From PFJX01 sp964646585 (GTDB taxonomy: Bacteria > Pseudomonadota > Gammaproteobacteria > Burkholderiales > Thiobacillaceae): a stretch of 6,623 bases of DNA. A program made the position numbers and the translations under genes. Positions 6,533-6,623 of this stretch are shown piece after piece. The notes below the pieces were generated by a model that did no database searches, was not told the DNA's origin, and was given only the letters and a program-made list of their open reading frames with translations. The stretch is from contig CAZYEY010000100.1 in the NCBI GenBank assembly GCA_964646585.1, positions 1 through 6,623 of the forward strand, written 5' to 3'. Within the stretch, counting starts at the first letter, position 1, and each line of letters begins with the position of its first letter.

Positions 6533-6623
6533 CGGTCTCTGCTACACATCTGCGAGCGCACGAGACCGTACTCGGGCTCGTATGCCGTATTCTGCTTGAA
6601 CAAAAAAAACCGATAACCAGGCA
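6533..6623. other. Illumina Nextera adapter read-through (non-biological)
   Basis: Bases 6533-6566 match the 34-base Nextera transposase-end read-through adapter at 29 positions, with the core TACACATCT at 6543-6551 and CACGAGAC at 6559-6566. Bases 6567-6574, CGTACTCG, sit where the i7 index lies and differ by one base from a standard Nextera index, CGTACTAG. Bases 6575-6598 match the 24-base P7 end at 21 positions (CTCGTATGCCGT, then TTCTGCTTG). An A-rich run at 6599-6609 follows, as expected when reading past the end of a library molecule, then 14 bases of no recognisable identity. Adapter sequences are from memory. Order, spacing and lengths all fit, so chance is not a realistic explanation. 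Confidence 0.96.

Noticed and set aside
6599..6609. A-rich run near the contig end as a natural poly-A or minus-strand T-run terminator
   Set aside because: It follows directly on the P7 adapter end and has no stem beside it. It is the usual signal seen when reading past the end of a library molecule.

Overview
The window looks like one complete short-read assembly contig from a G+C-rich Gram-negative bacterium, with all genes on the + strand. Gene content (a ClsC-type phospholipase D, MsrB, a DsbD-like membrane protein and a periplasmic adaptor plus RND pump) and the style of the proteins suggest a betaproteobacterium, possibly Rhodocyclales. That placement rests on recalled resemblance, not on a search.

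Layout: (1) Bases 1-210 are a near-perfect inverted copy of 248-457 around a 37-base loop. Errors pile up towards base 1, so this is best read as a fold-back chimeric read end and not genomic sequence. (2) From about 212 to 1717 lies a 5'-truncated two-HKD phospholipase D / cardiolipin synthase of the ClsC type. (3) 1778-4420 holds three tightly packed genes, probably an operon: a plant-type ferredoxin-NADP reductase-like flavoprotein, methionine-R-sulfoxide reductase (msrB), and a secreted thioredoxin domain fused to a DsbD/CcdA-like membrane electron carrier. (4) 4421-4644 is an intergenic region with a long inverted repeat and a weak promoter candidate. (5) 4645 onward encodes an RND efflux pair: a periplasmic adaptor and the first 218 residues of an inner-membrane RND transporter. 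(6) 6533-6598 matches the Illumina Nextera read-through adapter (transposase end, 8-base index, P7 end), followed by an A-rich run. The last 26 codons of the open frame there are therefore not biological.

Functionally the middle block is about thiol and methionine redox chemistry. The flavoenzyme can move electrons to or from NADP(H), MsrB repairs oxidised methionine using thioredoxin-type reductants, and the fusion protein probably carries reducing equivalents across the inner membrane to its periplasmic CPHC thioredoxin domain. The downstream pair is one half of a tripartite efflux pump whose outer-membrane partner is not in the window. I found no RNA gene, CRISPR array, insertion sequence or phage gene. 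The most striking structures, at both ends, are technical and not a new biological system.
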